The notes: generated by a model not told the origin, from the sequence alone. DNA of 64,000 nt from Capilliphycus robustus (GCF_034932365.1 NZ_JAYGHR010000001.1:62001-126000); one strand, 5' to 3'. Numbered from the stretch's first letter, positions 42,839 to 52,709 are shown. Made by a program: numbers and translations.

Positions 42839-44671
42839 ATGCTGCTCGGTAAAACAGTTGAGGAAGCTGAAAAAATAAAGAAAACTCTAAAAATTAGCTT
42901 CTCTTCAGTTGTTGGAGGATTATCATTCAGTCAATCTAGAAAAATTTTTTCTCGCTTGAGCATTCTAAAAAAGATTAGCTATGGCTATTGTCTGGCGATT
43001 GGAATTGGTGTTAGTGGTACAATTGTGGGATTGATGATCGGAGATTCATCTCAACAAAAAGCATTATCACAACTGACTATAGCTTATCAACAACAGAATA
43101 TCGTTACCCAACTCGAAAATGCTCTGAAATCCTTACAATCTCATCCTCAACAGTTGATTATTGTTTTAGGAGATAATATTTCCTACGATTACGAAGTGGT
43201 GAAATTTTATGATAACTTAAATAGAATTCAACACCAAATTTATAAACTCGATACCTTTACAGAACTTCACGCTGAGGATATTGTTGTTGAGCAAAAGGAT
43301 GTTCAGAAGCTATTCCAAGCTTACAATACTACAATTAAATCCTATGTTGAACTCATGGAGTCTCTCTGGAAAGAAATTAAGCCAGCGACTCTCGTTCAAG
43401 AAGAAATTCCCACCGCACAACAACAAATTTGGAACACCCTGCGAGATCAAGAAGCCACTCAAATTAGTCTAGAGTTTGAACGAATTTCCGAACAGTTAAC
43501 GCGACTGATTACCAAAGCTGAACTTCAACAAAAGCAAGCGGATATTCAACTCCAAAAAGCGAATAATTTGCGAGTTATGATTATTGTAACCAGTTTATTC
43601 CTTTCTACAACAATTGCAATTATACTTGCTATTTTAACCAGTCGTGCGATTGCTCTTCCGATTCAAAAAGTAACGAAAGTTGCTCAACGAGTCACTGAAG
43701 AATCCAATTTTAGCCTGCGTGTTCCAGTGAGATCTACAGATGAAATCGGAACCTTAGCGGTTTCTCTGAATCAATTAATTGAATGGGTAGAAAAATATAC
43801 TCAGGATTTAAGACAAGCGATTAAAGATTTAAAAACGGCTCAAGCGCAACTGATTCAAAGCGAGAAAATGTCGAGCTTAGGTCAAATGGTAGCAGGAATC
43901 GCCCATGAAATCAATAATCCGATCAGTTTTATTCATGGAAATATTACCCCAGCTTTAGAGCAGATCCAAGATTTACTGAATTTAGTTGATCTCTATCAAC
44001 AAAATTGTTCCCAGATTTCACCAGAAGTTGAAGCAAAAATCGCCGAAATTGATTTAGAGTTTATCGCGGAAGATTTACCGAAGTTACTCTCTTCGATGAA
44101 AATGGGAACACAACGAATTAGAGAGATCGTGTTGTCGCTGCGAAACTTTTCTCGCCTCGATGAAGCGGAAATCAAGCAAGCTGATATTCACGAAGGAATT
44201 GATAGTACATTACTGCTTCTGAATCATCGTCTAAAGTCAGAGATTGAAGTCGTGAAACAGTATGGCAATATTCCCCTGATTGACTGCTATCCCGCACAAC
44301 TCAATCAAGTATTTATGAATATCATTTCTAATGCGATTGATGCTTTAGAAGAGGCAAAGACTCATATTTTGTATGGCGTGGAATTCTCAGAAACATCTCA
44401 AATTACCATTCTAACCGAACAGATTAATACTCAACAGATTCAAGTCAGAATCCGAGATAATGGATTAGGAATTCGTCCTGAGATTAAACATAAACTCTTT
44501 GATCCCTTTTTTACGACTAAAAAAATCGGTAAAGGAACAGGAATCGGGCTTTCAATTTGCTATCAAATTATCCAGAACCATCAAGGCAAAATCGAAGTCG
44601 TCTCGGAATACAAAAAAGGGGCTGAGTTTATCATCACTCTACCGATTATATCAAAAAAATGCCGAAAATGA
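42839..44671 (+). CDS. Membrane sensor histidine kinase (HAMP-HisKA-HATPase)
   Basis: 610 residues. Transmembrane segments at about 48-68 and 244-266 bracket a ~175-residue extracytoplasmic helical sensor region. A HAMP linker (about 267-325), a coiled region and the kinase core follow: phosphoacceptor His356 in GIAHEINNP, N-box FMNIISNAIDAL, G1 DNGLGI, F-box FDPFFTTK and G2 KGTGIGLSI. It starts 101 bases after the PhnD-like lipoprotein and probably acts with it. No cognate response regulator is adjacent; the receiver-DUF3685 protein is the only receiver in the window. Confidence 0.9.
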   Translation: MLLGKTVEEAEKIKKTLKISFSSVVGGLSFSQSRKIFSRLSILKKISYGYCLAIGIGVSGTIVGLMIGDSSQQKALSQLTIAYQQQNIVTQLENALKSLQSHPQQLIIVLGDNISYDYEVVKFYDNLNRIQHQIYKLDTFTELHAEDIVVEQKDVQKLFQAYNTTIKSYVELMESLWKEIKPATLVQEEIPTAQQQIWNTLRDQEATQISLEFERISEQLTRLITKAELQQKQADIQLQKANNLRVMIIVTSLFLSTTIAIILAILTSRAIALPIQKVTKVAQRVTEESNFSLRVPVRSTDEIGTLAVSLNQLIEWVEKYTQDLRQAIKDLKTAQAQLIQSEKMSSLGQMVAGIAHEINNPISFIHGNITPALEQIQDLLNLVDLYQQNCSQISPEVEAKIAEIDLEFIAEDLPKLLSSMKMGTQRIREIVLSLRNFSRLDEAEIKQADIHEGIDSTLLLLNHRLKSEIEVVKQYGNIPLIDCYPAQLNQVFMNIISNAIDALEEAKTHILYGVEFSETSQITILTEQINTQQIQVRIRDNGLGIRPEIKHKLFDPFFTTKKIGKGTGIGLSICYQIIQNHQGKIEVVSEYKKGAEFIITLPIISKKCRK

Positions 44672-44690
44672 TCAACCCTTTTTCAAGTTT

Positions 44691-45056
44691 TTACTCCATT
44701 TCAACAAATACCGTCACGGCGGCGACTGCAATCAACATTTCATCATTTTTATCCTCAAGTTCGGCGATCGCCCGTCCTTGCACCACCATTCCGCCTGACT
44801 CGAGTTTGAGGCTTTTTTGACCAAAAGGCAACACCGCCAACACCTCATCAGAGCGCACTTGTTCAGGATAGGGAACGGCCACCTGTACTTCAACAATCAT
44901 CTGATTGGGATGAGTTAAACCCGCCACCTCCCAAACTCCGGGTAAAGCATTGTGAGCGATCGCATTGCGAACCGCCCGTGCTGCGGCTACAGTAGGGTCT
45001 TGTCCATGCTGATCAATCCCCATCGCCATTTCAATAATTAAGCGTTTACGAGCCAT
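44691..45056 (-). CDS. Lin0512-family protein
   Basis: 121 residues. The blocks LIIEMAMGIDQHGQDPTVAA, ARAVRNAIAHNALPG and VEVQVAVPYPEQVR match the Lin0512 family, small proteins of unknown function that form rings. Convergent with the histidine kinase gene (19 bases between stops). Confidence 0.85.
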   Translation of the reverse strand: MARKRLIIEMAMGIDQHGQDPTVAAARAVRNAIAHNALPGVWEVAGLTHPNQMIVEVQVAVPYPEQVRSDEVLAVLPFGQKSLKLESGGMVVQGRAIAELEDKNDEMLIAVAAVTVFVEME

Positions 45057-45075
45057 AATTCAAGCTTTAAATGTA

Positions 45076-46071
45076 CTATTGATGAACTTCCCCATTTGGC
45101 ATAATCGCCCCATGCAACTGTACGCCAACAGTTGTCGCACTGCTAAATTCAACTCGGGTGAGATAAGCATAACTCAAATTCGCATTGCGGAGATTTGTCC
45201 TAGCAATTGAGGCATCCGTAAGATCGGCTTGGGTTAAATTCGCATCACTTAAATCGGCGCGGGTTAAATCGGCTCGTACTAGGTTTGTTCGGCTCAAATC
45301 TGCACCACAAAGATTAGCATTACTCAGTTTAACATCAGGTAAGATTGAATCACACAAAACCACCCCAGGAAGTTGAGCCTCTGTTAATATCGCTCGTTCA
45401 AGTTTTACCTTTCTTAAATTCGCCCCCATCAGTCGAGCGCCGGATAAATCGGCTTCGGTTAAAAACGCCGATTGTAGGTTTGCTTCTGTCAGGTTAGCTT
45501 GCTTCAAAATCGCCCCTCGAAACACCGTTTCCCCTAAATTAGCGCCTCGAAGATTAGCACGGGTTAAATCGGCACCTGTGAGGTTAACACCTTGTAAATC
45601 ACTACCTCGTAAATCAGCCCCCCGCAAGTTCACCCCTTCGTAAATCCGTCGTTCATAACGTAGGTTCGCCCCCCGTAAACAAGCACCTCGCAAGTCAGCC
45701 CCTTGGAGATTAACGCCGCGTAAATCAGCTTGAATCAGGTTAGCATCCAGTAAAATAGCTAGAGACAAGTTAGCCTTGCGAAAATCAGCGCCTTGTAAAA
45801 TTGCTCCGTGAAGATCTGCATCGTTGAGGTTGGCGCCACTGAGGTTAGCTTTATTGAGGTTGGCGCCACTCAGTTTGCTACTAACTAAGTTGGCTCTGGT
45901 TAAGTTGACACCATTGAGATAAGCAAGAATTAATTCAGTTCCCTGTAAGTCGGCGTGGCTGAAGTTAGAATCAATTAAATCCGCAGAGTTTAGATTAGCA
46001 TTTCTGAGATTAATCCCTCTAAAATCTCGCTCTCCTGCTTGATATCGTTTCAGTAGTTCAGTCGCATCCAT
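45076..46071 (-). CDS. Pentapeptide-repeat protein, long
   Basis: 331 residues from ATG 46071 (MDATELLKRYQAGERDF). The cap is followed by about 55 pentapeptides of the A(N/D)LxG type, making a long beta-helix; a small deviation (RYERRIYEGVN) breaks it at about residue 145. It starts 5 bases after the stop of the upstream gene, so the two are one operon. Choosing the ATG here avoids a 15-codon overlap with that gene. Function unknown. Confidence 0.88.
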   Translation of the reverse strand: MDATELLKRYQAGERDFRGINLRNANLNSADLIDSNFSHADLQGTELILAYLNGVNLTRANLVSSKLSGANLNKANLSGANLNDADLHGAILQGADFRKANLSLAILLDANLIQADLRGVNLQGADLRGACLRGANLRYERRIYEGVNLRGADLRGSDLQGVNLTGADLTRANLRGANLGETVFRGAILKQANLTEANLQSAFLTEADLSGARLMGANLRKVKLERAILTEAQLPGVVLCDSILPDVKLSNANLCGADLSRTNLVRADLTRADLSDANLTQADLTDASIARTNLRNANLSYAYLTRVEFSSATTVGVQLHGAIMPNGEVHQ

Positions 46072-46076
46072 CTGGT

Positions 46077-47609
46077 TTAACCTTTGAGTGAATTGTAGGC
46101 ATATTCTTGAGTCCAAGCAACCGATTTTTGACCAATTTTACGTCCATAGATTTTAATATGATGAATGGATGTGATTTTCAGAAAGATTAGCTTTTTATGA
46201 ACAAAAGATGCTGTGGGTTCGGGTGAGGGAATTTCTTCTGCTGCAACGACAATGTGTAAACAACCCGCTTGAGATTTGACTTGGGTGTGAATTCCTCTTG
46301 TTTGTAAGGATTGATTGATCAAGCTGGCGATCGCTTTGGGATTTCCCTGTCGAGCGAGTTCCATCATTTTTTGTTGTGACGGATCGATAGTTTGAGCTAA
46401 TTTTATTTCGCTGGTTTCGAGTTCGTTTAAATCCTTTTTTAATTCATTGACTTTGATTTCTATTGTGTTAATTAATTTTTGGAGTGCCTGTTTTTTGAAC
46501 TGGAAGCGTTCTTCTGAGGTTTGATTTTTTAGACAGAGATCTAAAAGATTTTGTAACTCATCCCAGGTTTGATTAATGGGGTAGATTGTTTTTCTAATAC
46601 TATGATTAAGGATGATTTGCACCTGAGATTCTAATTGATTGTTGAGATTTTCTAGTTCTTCGGTTCTCAGCCGGGTTGACATTGAGTGATCAGGAGTGAG
46701 CAATGTTTCTGATGTTAAAGGATTTTCGGCTAATTTGGGTTCTTGATTTAATAAAAAAGAGTTTACATTTTCTGACTTTTTTTCTTCAATACTCAAAAAA
46801 TTTTCTTCTATTTTATCATTAATATAACAAGTGTTTACCTCAAGTTTTTCTTCTAATGTATTGCTTGATTTTTCTTTATTTATTGCGTATATTGGCTTTA
46901 AAGCATCTAGTAAAACACTGACAGCTTGAGTATTTTCATCGGGATTTTCCAAATAGTCAGCCATTTTCAATAGATGAGATCTTAAACCAGAAATCATTGG
47001 AAAATTTTGCAGCAAGTGTCTTAGTAAATCATCCAAGCTATGCAACTTTAACTGTGACCATTCTTGACTACTAAAATTAAACTCTCGTTCTAAAGTCGAA
47101 AACAGTAACAGTTTCACTCGTAAGGGATTTGTATACTGCATAATTCTCCATCTGACATCAAACAGGTTAGGAATAGAAGAGAGAGAATTCAACTTCTGAT
47201 TCGGCTCCGTTGTTTCTACAGCTTGGGAATTCTGAGTCAGAGTCGATTCAGAAAGATTTTGATCGGCTTGGAAATGAGATGGATTTAATTGGTCTTCTAA
47301 ATAAAGTTGTCCAACTTGATTAATAATCGTATGAATAATCAGAGTGTATTGTGCTTTTTTATTTATTTTCGACAAAATTTGATCTAGAATATTATACAGA
47401 TTCTCTAGAGTTTGAGTTTTCCAATATAATTCCTGCACTAAATTTCGGGTCGAAATCTTAATCAACAAGTCTTGATTATTTTCCCACTGTCCTCGACAAG
47501 CACAAAGCATCACCTTTTTAATCCGATTCAGGTTAACATCTTTTTCTAAATGTTCAACAACTTCGTTCAATTTTGAGGGACTAGACACCTTTTCCTCCTC
47601 TGGAAGCAA
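46077..47609 (-). CDS. Conserved cyanobacterial protein of unknown function
   Basis: 510 residues, soluble, charged. The N-terminal 120 residues (NRIKKVMLCACRGQWENNQD) form a helical domain, the middle (130-400) is low-complexity and helical, and the C-terminal ~100 residues (MELARQGNPKAIASLINQSL, HIVVAAEEIP, IKIYGRKIGQKSVAWTQEY) are a small domain that recurs in many cyanobacterial proteins. No enzyme motif is seen. It lies directly upstream of the pentapeptide gene. Function unknown. Confidence 0.75.
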   Translation of the reverse strand: MLPEEEKVSSPSKLNEVVEHLEKDVNLNRIKKVMLCACRGQWENNQDLLIKISTRNLVQELYWKTQTLENLYNILDQILSKINKKAQYTLIIHTIINQVGQLYLEDQLNPSHFQADQNLSESTLTQNSQAVETTEPNQKLNSLSSIPNLFDVRWRIMQYTNPLRVKLLLFSTLEREFNFSSQEWSQLKLHSLDDLLRHLLQNFPMISGLRSHLLKMADYLENPDENTQAVSVLLDALKPIYAINKEKSSNTLEEKLEVNTCYINDKIEENFLSIEEKKSENVNSFLLNQEPKLAENPLTSETLLTPDHSMSTRLRTEELENLNNQLESQVQIILNHSIRKTIYPINQTWDELQNLLDLCLKNQTSEERFQFKKQALQKLINTIEIKVNELKKDLNELETSEIKLAQTIDPSQQKMMELARQGNPKAIASLINQSLQTRGIHTQVKSQAGCLHIVVAAEEIPSPEPTASFVHKKLIFLKITSIHHIKIYGRKIGQKSVAWTQEYAYNSLKG

Positions 47610-47857
47610 GAATTAGAAAATAATTTTTATCTATACTGATTTCCCATTCAAAACTCAGACAATGATGCAAAAGTTCAATATAACCCCAAAAAATAGACCT
47701 TGAAGCTGATTCAGCGAACGAATTTCATAACAACACCCTATTTCATTTTAAACGGGAATCTTCTCACCGTGCTAATAATAAAGGGTACAGCAACATTTGC
47801 TATACCCCACTGTATGACTGGTATGGCTACAAAGTTTAAATCAAATTAGGTACGGCT

Positions 47858-49141
47858 TTACACGCTAGCCATCACACCCTGATAGACTCGTTCTGTAACC
47901 TCAGCCAAACGTTGCATTCCCGCTTCAATTTCCTCATCACTCGCCGTCAGACTCATGCGAATACATTGCTGTTTGTGTGGCCAATCTCCCGACAAACCGG
48001 GGAAAAAAGAACTTCCCGGTACACAAATCACACCCACTTGCTTCAATTCTTGATAAAATTCCCAATCAGAAATCGGTAAATCTTCAAACCAGATCCAAGC
48101 AAAAATCGCCCCTTCTCCCCGATGCAAATACCAAGGCAAATATGAAGGCATTGAGCGATCCAAAGTCGCCTCTAAAATGGTAAACTTATTTTGGTAGTAT
48201 GGGCGAATCACCTCAACCGCAATATCCGCTAACATTCCCGAACCAATCGCCCTCGCTGCGATCGCTTGTCCGTACCGAGAAGAATGAATACAAATATTCG
48301 TTTGAAAGGCTTGCAGGACTTGAATAATTTCTTCATCACCAATCGCTACCCCCAACCGTTCACCCGGAAGTCCCGCTTTTGATAAACTAATACAGTGAAC
48401 AATATTTCCGCCAAAAATCGGTTCCATATCGGTAAAATTCAACGCTGGAAACGGAGGCGCGTAGGCTGAATCAACAAAAACAGGTATATTATAATTGGCT
48501 GCCATCGCTGCAATTTTTTTCACTTCATCCTGAGTCAATACATTTCCTGTCGGGTTACAAGGACGAGAAAAAATAATCGCACCCACCGTTTCATCAACCG
48601 CAAACCGATCAAAATCAGGATGATATTTGAACCGATGCGTCTCAGGAAAAGTCTCTAATTTGGGTTGATAAGCCACCACCGCTTCAGGAAACAGGCTAAC
48701 GCTACCATATCCGGTATAATCAGGACTCAAGGGTAAAACGATCTTTTTGAGGGTTCCGTCCTCTGTGTAGCCGCCAAAAGCATTAGCAGCAAAAAAATAA
48801 ATTGATTGACTTCCAGGGGTAATCAAAATATTGCGATCGCTGAGATTTAGTCCGTAGCGTGAGTTAAAATCTTCAACAATTACATCGATAAACGGTTGAT
48901 AGCCTTGACTCGAACCATACCGACAAATCACCTCGCCATATTCAGGACTAGACAGAAGTTGATCGGTACAATCTCGCCATAACTGTTCAACTTCAGGTAA
49001 AATCACCGGATTACCTGCACTTAAATTAATAAAATCTTTACCCTGACCTGATCTGAGGGTTTCAATAATATCTTTCATAATCGCACGCACCCCACTCAAA
49101 TGGGACATACGATTGCCAAATTTAGATAAAGCCAGATCCAT
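47858..49141 (-). CDS. avtA: Valine-pyruvate aminotransferase-like (AvtA)
   Basis: 427 residues, fold-type I PLP enzyme. FINLSAGNPVILPEVEQLWR at the N-terminus and ILITPGSQSIYFFAANAFGG are typical of AvtA. The PLP-binding Lys is in CISLSKAGLPGERLG, and the carboxylate-binding Arg in CIRMSLTAS. It transfers amino groups between valine, alanine and keto acids. ATG 49141 (MDLALSKFG) matches the family start; an upstream frame from 49228 adds 29 residues without similarity. Confidence 0.87.
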   Translation of the reverse strand: MDLALSKFGNRMSHLSGVRAIMKDIIETLRSGQGKDFINLSAGNPVILPEVEQLWRDCTDQLLSSPEYGEVICRYGSSQGYQPFIDVIVEDFNSRYGLNLSDRNILITPGSQSIYFFAANAFGGYTEDGTLKKIVLPLSPDYTGYGSVSLFPEAVVAYQPKLETFPETHRFKYHPDFDRFAVDETVGAIIFSRPCNPTGNVLTQDEVKKIAAMAANYNIPVFVDSAYAPPFPALNFTDMEPIFGGNIVHCISLSKAGLPGERLGVAIGDEEIIQVLQAFQTNICIHSSRYGQAIAARAIGSGMLADIAVEVIRPYYQNKFTILEATLDRSMPSYLPWYLHRGEGAIFAWIWFEDLPISDWEFYQELKQVGVICVPGSSFFPGLSGDWPHKQQCIRMSLTASDEEIEAGMQRLAEVTERVYQGVMASV

Positions 49142-49228
49142 AGTGCAGCAAACGTACTCGATTGACATTGAATTAATCTTAACCACAGTCGGCCAAGATG
49201 GGGAAGTCTCAAAAATAAAATTTGACAC

Positions 49229-50645
49229 ACTCCCACCAGTAAACTCTTCGAGTTCTACTGGGGGATTCTAAATCTCACGACTTAGATTTACTGCTTTTAC
49301 GGCACTTATCTGTTCGCTTTCGCTCACCCGACAGTACGCCTACACAGTCAATTTCTTGAACCACGATCTGCCCGACCGCAGCAATACCTCGATTACAAAT
49401 CACTTGTGCTGCTGCAACATCGCGATTACATTCGTAGTTGCATTCAGGGCATTTATGTGTGCGCTCGGACAGGTCTTTTTTTCCTGTATGCGCCCCACAA
49501 TGAGGACAAATTTGACTCGTATATCTGTAGTCAACCTTGCCAAAATAAACCCCCCGCTTCCAGCAAACCCAAGCTAATATATTGAAGAACTGACCGAACC
49601 CTGCGTCTAAGGTATGCTTGCCTAACATTCCTTTTGCCCAAGCTCTAAAGTCTAGGTCTTCAACAAATATCATTCCCGCTTGGTCGCACAAATGACGCAG
49701 CTCATTTAAAGTGAAAGTCTTTTCGGGTATCTGATATTTTTTGATGAAGTCTTGCTATCTTCTGGTTAAGTTTGTGTCGATTAGCCTCACCCAGTTTCTT
49801 TAACTTTAATCTACGTTGCAGTAATTTCAACTCGCCGTGTAGCCGTGTTAAAAATTTGGGACGTTCGATCAACTCACCATCAGAGGTTGCCAAGAACTTA
49901 TCAAGCCCAATGTCAATTCCTATCGGATGCCCGGAAGCTGGAGTATCTGGAATGCTTACAGGGCTTTGTAAAGATAGCATTGCAAAATACCCGCTAGCTT
50001 TTCTCACAACCCTCACCTGTTTAAGTTTAAATCCTTCTGGAATTGGGCGAGATAATCTCATCTCCAACCATCCAATCTGAGGAAGCTTTATCCAGTTATT
50101 TGAAACTGGATTGCTCTTCAACTGAGGGAACACAAAAGACCGCATTCGATACTTGTTTTTGAAGCGAGGAAAACCATAACCCTGCTCTTTCATGTTGTTG
50201 AATGCTCTTTCTAAGGTTTTGAGAACTTGTTGTAAAACTTGAGCATTGATTTTCTTGAGTTCAGGGTTGGTTTTCTTCGCTTTTGTCAAGCTAGCAGATT
50301 GTATGTTGTAGTTGGGATACGGAGCATCCGGTGGGACAATGTACTCTTGCTGCAATGAACAAGAGTTAACTGCACACTTTCTACTACTTATCCAGTCTTT
50401 TCGCTCTCTCAAGGCGTAATTCCACACCTTTCTACAGACCGCCAACATTTCTTCAATGGTGGCAATCTGTTCTTGAGAAGGAATCAACTTAAATTCGTAG
50501 GTTAGTGTTAACATTCTAAAAATATAACACAGTTCTATCTGGATTTTGTACTCGGCTAGAATTTCATCTTAAGAGGGTTGCTGTTGGTCGCAATTCATCT
50601 AGCCGTTAAGTCTTCGACTCTAACGGGAGTCCTCTTGCTTCATTT
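49229..50645 (-). mobile_element. IS200/IS605-family element with tnpB only
   Basis: A minus-strand tnpB sits between hairpins. At the 3' side, 49230-49265 forms CCAGTAGAACTC / GAGTTTACTGG. At the 5' side, around 50603-50630, CCGTTAAGTC pairs with GACTCTAACGG. No tnpA gene is present, so it would need a transposase in trans. The exact ends are approximate. Confidence 0.65.
49275..50514 (-). pseudogene. tnpB: tnpB (RuvC-like RNA-guided nuclease), frameshifted
   Basis: Two overlapping frames together give a full TnpB. The first (50514-49702) contains the RuvC-I Asp (GIDIGLDKFLA) and ends FHFK-stop. The second frame (read from before 49702) continues TLNELRHLCDQAGMIFVEDL with the RuvC-II Glu, the zinc finger CPHC / CPEC and the RuvC-III Asp (NRDVAAAQ). 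The break is a single-nucleotide indel at about 49702-49720. All catalytic residues remain, so the frameshift is recent or a programmed shift. The zinc finger is intact. Confidence 0.85.
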
Positions 50646-50733
50646 TTAGATAGATTTTTTCACGAAGACTCAGATTGATGATAGCTTTGATCTCAATAGC
50701 AACAGCATTTACAGCGATGATTCCTATTATCCC

Positions 50734-51567
50734 ATGTTGATTTGGCAAGCTGACTTTTATCGCCGCCCTCTCGGTGATACCACCGGACAACCCTTGTGGG
50801 AGTTGTTGATCTGCGATCCGAGTCGGAATTTTGAATATCTCGCCTTCTGTCCCCAGTCTCAGGTGAATTCAACTTGGTTGACTCAACAGTTACAACAAGC
50901 AACCCAAACCGAGAAACCCGATGTGATTTGGGTTTTTCGTCCTCAATCTCTCAGTTTACTGGAAATCGCAGCGACAGCGTTAGGAATTCCTGTTAAACCC
51001 AACCGTCGCACTGCTACGCTTAAACAGTGGTTACAGCAACGGGTTGAAGATTATCCAAAACTCGCAGGTTATACCAACGAACCCTACAAACCGATAGATT
51101 TGGATAAACCGCCTCCTGTTCCCATTCCTGAGAATTTATGGGGGGATGTTTGGCGGTTTGCAACCTTACCCGCAGGAGAAATTGTTGATGCGTTTTGCGA
51201 TCGCCCCATTCCCTTTTTAGAAATGCCGGATTTTTTGCATCCAATTCATTTAAAATTACCTTCAACGGTTCCCGTTCCCGGTATTGTGATTAATGGTGGG
51301 CGTCAGTCGATGCAATTAGCGCGTTGGTTAGCAGAAAATCAGCCTGTTTCGTTGCATTATATTCCCGGTTCTCTCGATGGATTAATTTTAGAAGCAGGAT
51401 TAGTAGATCGGTGGGTATTAGCAACCTTTGAAGATGCAGAAGTTAGCGAAGCGGCTAAGATGTTTACCGAACGCAAACAGTTAACCAAAGGATTACATTT
51501 TTTGTTAGTTCAACCGGACGATTCAGGGATGACTTATAGCGGGTTTTGGTTGTTAAGAGCGGAGTAA
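50734..51567 (+). CDS. Tab2/Atab2-family RNA-binding protein
   Basis: 277 residues. The N-terminal YRRPLGDTTGQPLWELLICD, the VIWVFRPQSLSLLEIAATAL block and the C-terminal GLHFLLVQPDDSGMTYSGFW are characteristic of Tab2/Atab2. These proteins promote translation of PSI core mRNAs in algae and plants and are conserved in cyanobacteria. The upstream region is next to the tnpB element, so the promoter may lie partly in its end. Confidence 0.87.
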   Translation: MLIWQADFYRRPLGDTTGQPLWELLICDPSRNFEYLAFCPQSQVNSTWLTQQLQQATQTEKPDVIWVFRPQSLSLLEIAATALGIPVKPNRRTATLKQWLQQRVEDYPKLAGYTNEPYKPIDLDKPPPVPIPENLWGDVWRFATLPAGEIVDAFCDRPIPFLEMPDFLHPIHLKLPSTVPVPGIVINGGRQSMQLARWLAENQPVSLHYIPGSLDGLILEAGLVDRWVLATFEDAEVSEAAKMFTERKQLTKGLHFLLVQPDDSGMTYSGFWLLRAE

Positions 51568-51616
51568 AATCACAAGGTACTGATATCGATTACAATAGAG
51601 GGTTAGGAGTTCATCT

Positions 51617-52033
51617 GTGGCAGCCAAGGATGTTTTTCACCAAGCAGTGAAGCAGGCTCTAAAAAAAGAGCAGTGGGTCATAACAGCAGATCCGCTTGTT
51701 GTGAAGTTTGGTAAAGATAAAGTTTTAATTGATCTGGGTGCAGAGAAAATATTAGCAGCAGAAAAAGCGGGTGAAAAAATTGCTGTTGAAATCAAGAGTT
51801 TCTTGAATGAATCGGAACTTTTCGACTACCATGCAGCTTTAGGACAGTTTCTCAATTATCGATTAGTATTGCAGCGTACTGAACCGGAACGAATTTTATA
51901 TCTTGCAGTTCCGATAGAAACATATCGCTCTTTTTTCAGTCGTGACTTGGCGCAAGCGTCAGTGCAAGAATATCAGGTTAAGATGATTGTCTATGATTCT
52001 ATTAACGAGGTAATATTACAATGGATAAAGTAG
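51617..52033 (+). CDS. xisH: XisH, fdxN-element excision controlling factor-like
   Basis: 138 residues, starting with GTG (MAAKDVFHQAVKQALKKEQW). It has a PD-(D/E)xK-nuclease-like core: Asp39 (VLIDLGAEKILAAEK) and Glu58-x-Lys60 (IAVEIKSFL). Named after Anabaena, where xisH and xisI are needed for fdxN-element excision, but the pair is widespread in cyanobacteria without that element. Its end overlaps xisI by 13 bases. No xisF-type recombinase is next to it. Confidence 0.9.
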   Translation: MAAKDVFHQAVKQALKKEQWVITADPLVVKFGKDKVLIDLGAEKILAAEKAGEKIAVEIKSFLNESELFDYHAALGQFLNYRLVLQRTEPERILYLAVPIETYRSFFSRDLAQASVQEYQVKMIVYDSINEVILQWIK

Positions 52034-52374
52034 AAAAATATCGTCAAATCATTCAAAAAATATTAACAAAATACAGCAACTATCAGCCTGTAGAAGAAGG
52101 AATCGAAACTCAGTTAATCTTTGATACCGAACGAGAACATTATCAACTGTTAGAATTGGGTTGGGAAGATTATGACCGAATTTATAACTGTGTGATGCAC
52201 CTCGATATTAAAGATGAAAAAATTTGGATTCAACGCAATATAACAGACATTCTCATTGCTGAAGAATTAGTAGATATGGGTGTAGCTAAAGAAGATATTA
52301 TTTTGGGGTTACAACCGCCCTATAAACGACCATTTACTAAATACGGTGAGCATGAACAAGTAATAGCAGGTTAA
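52021..52374 (+). CDS. xisI: XisI, partner of XisH
   Basis: 117 residues. The pattern YRQIIQKILTKYSNYQPVE, LIFDTEREHYQLLELGWEDY, HLDIKDEKIWIQRNITDILI and the closing GLQPPYKRPFTKYG matches XisI. It overlaps xisH by 13 bases, implying coupled translation. The pair behaves like a fixed two-gene module, as in toxin-antitoxin systems. This comparison is inference. Confidence 0.9.
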   Translation: MDKVEKYRQIIQKILTKYSNYQPVEEGIETQLIFDTEREHYQLLELGWEDYDRIYNCVMHLDIKDEKIWIQRNITDILIAEELVDMGVAKEDIILGLQPPYKRPFTKYGEHEQVIAG

Positions 52375-52539
52375 ACTCCGAGCTTAGTTTTTATTTAAGA
52401 GTGAATTTCTAAACTGCTCAATTGACAGGGAATAATTATTCTCTTGAATAGCACGATGGATCATGAGGAAATGGCATACAACTAACTTGAATCTAGGAAT
52501 CAGTAAGAGTATATTTTATAACGGCATTACCTACTACGC

Positions 52540-52690
52540 AAACTTCAAAGTCCCTCGCCTCGTAGGAGAGGGATTTAGGGAGAGGTTCTTCAAAGTTCCT
52601 CGCCTTACCTCCCTTTTTAAGGGGGGCAGGGGGGATTGGAGAGGGATTTAGGGAGAGGTTCTTCAAAGTTCCTCGCCTTGTAGGAGACTG
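52540..52690 (+). repeat. Direct repeats of CTTCAAAGTTCCTCGCC type
   Basis: TTCAAAGTYCCTCGCC occurs three times (about 52543, 52590 and 52662), and two of the spacers share GAGAGGGATTTAGGGAGAGG. The middle copy carries a 30-base G/C-run variant. This is a non-coding tandem-like repeat just downstream of xisI, before the convergent oxidoreductase gene. Confidence 0.7.
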
Positions 52691-52709
52691 TTAATAAAAG
52701 TTGTTAGTT

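Noticed and set aside
49702..49735. Programmed frameshift in tnpB
   Set aside because: No slippery heptamer was recognised at the junction, so an indel is the simpler explanation; kept only as an open possibility.
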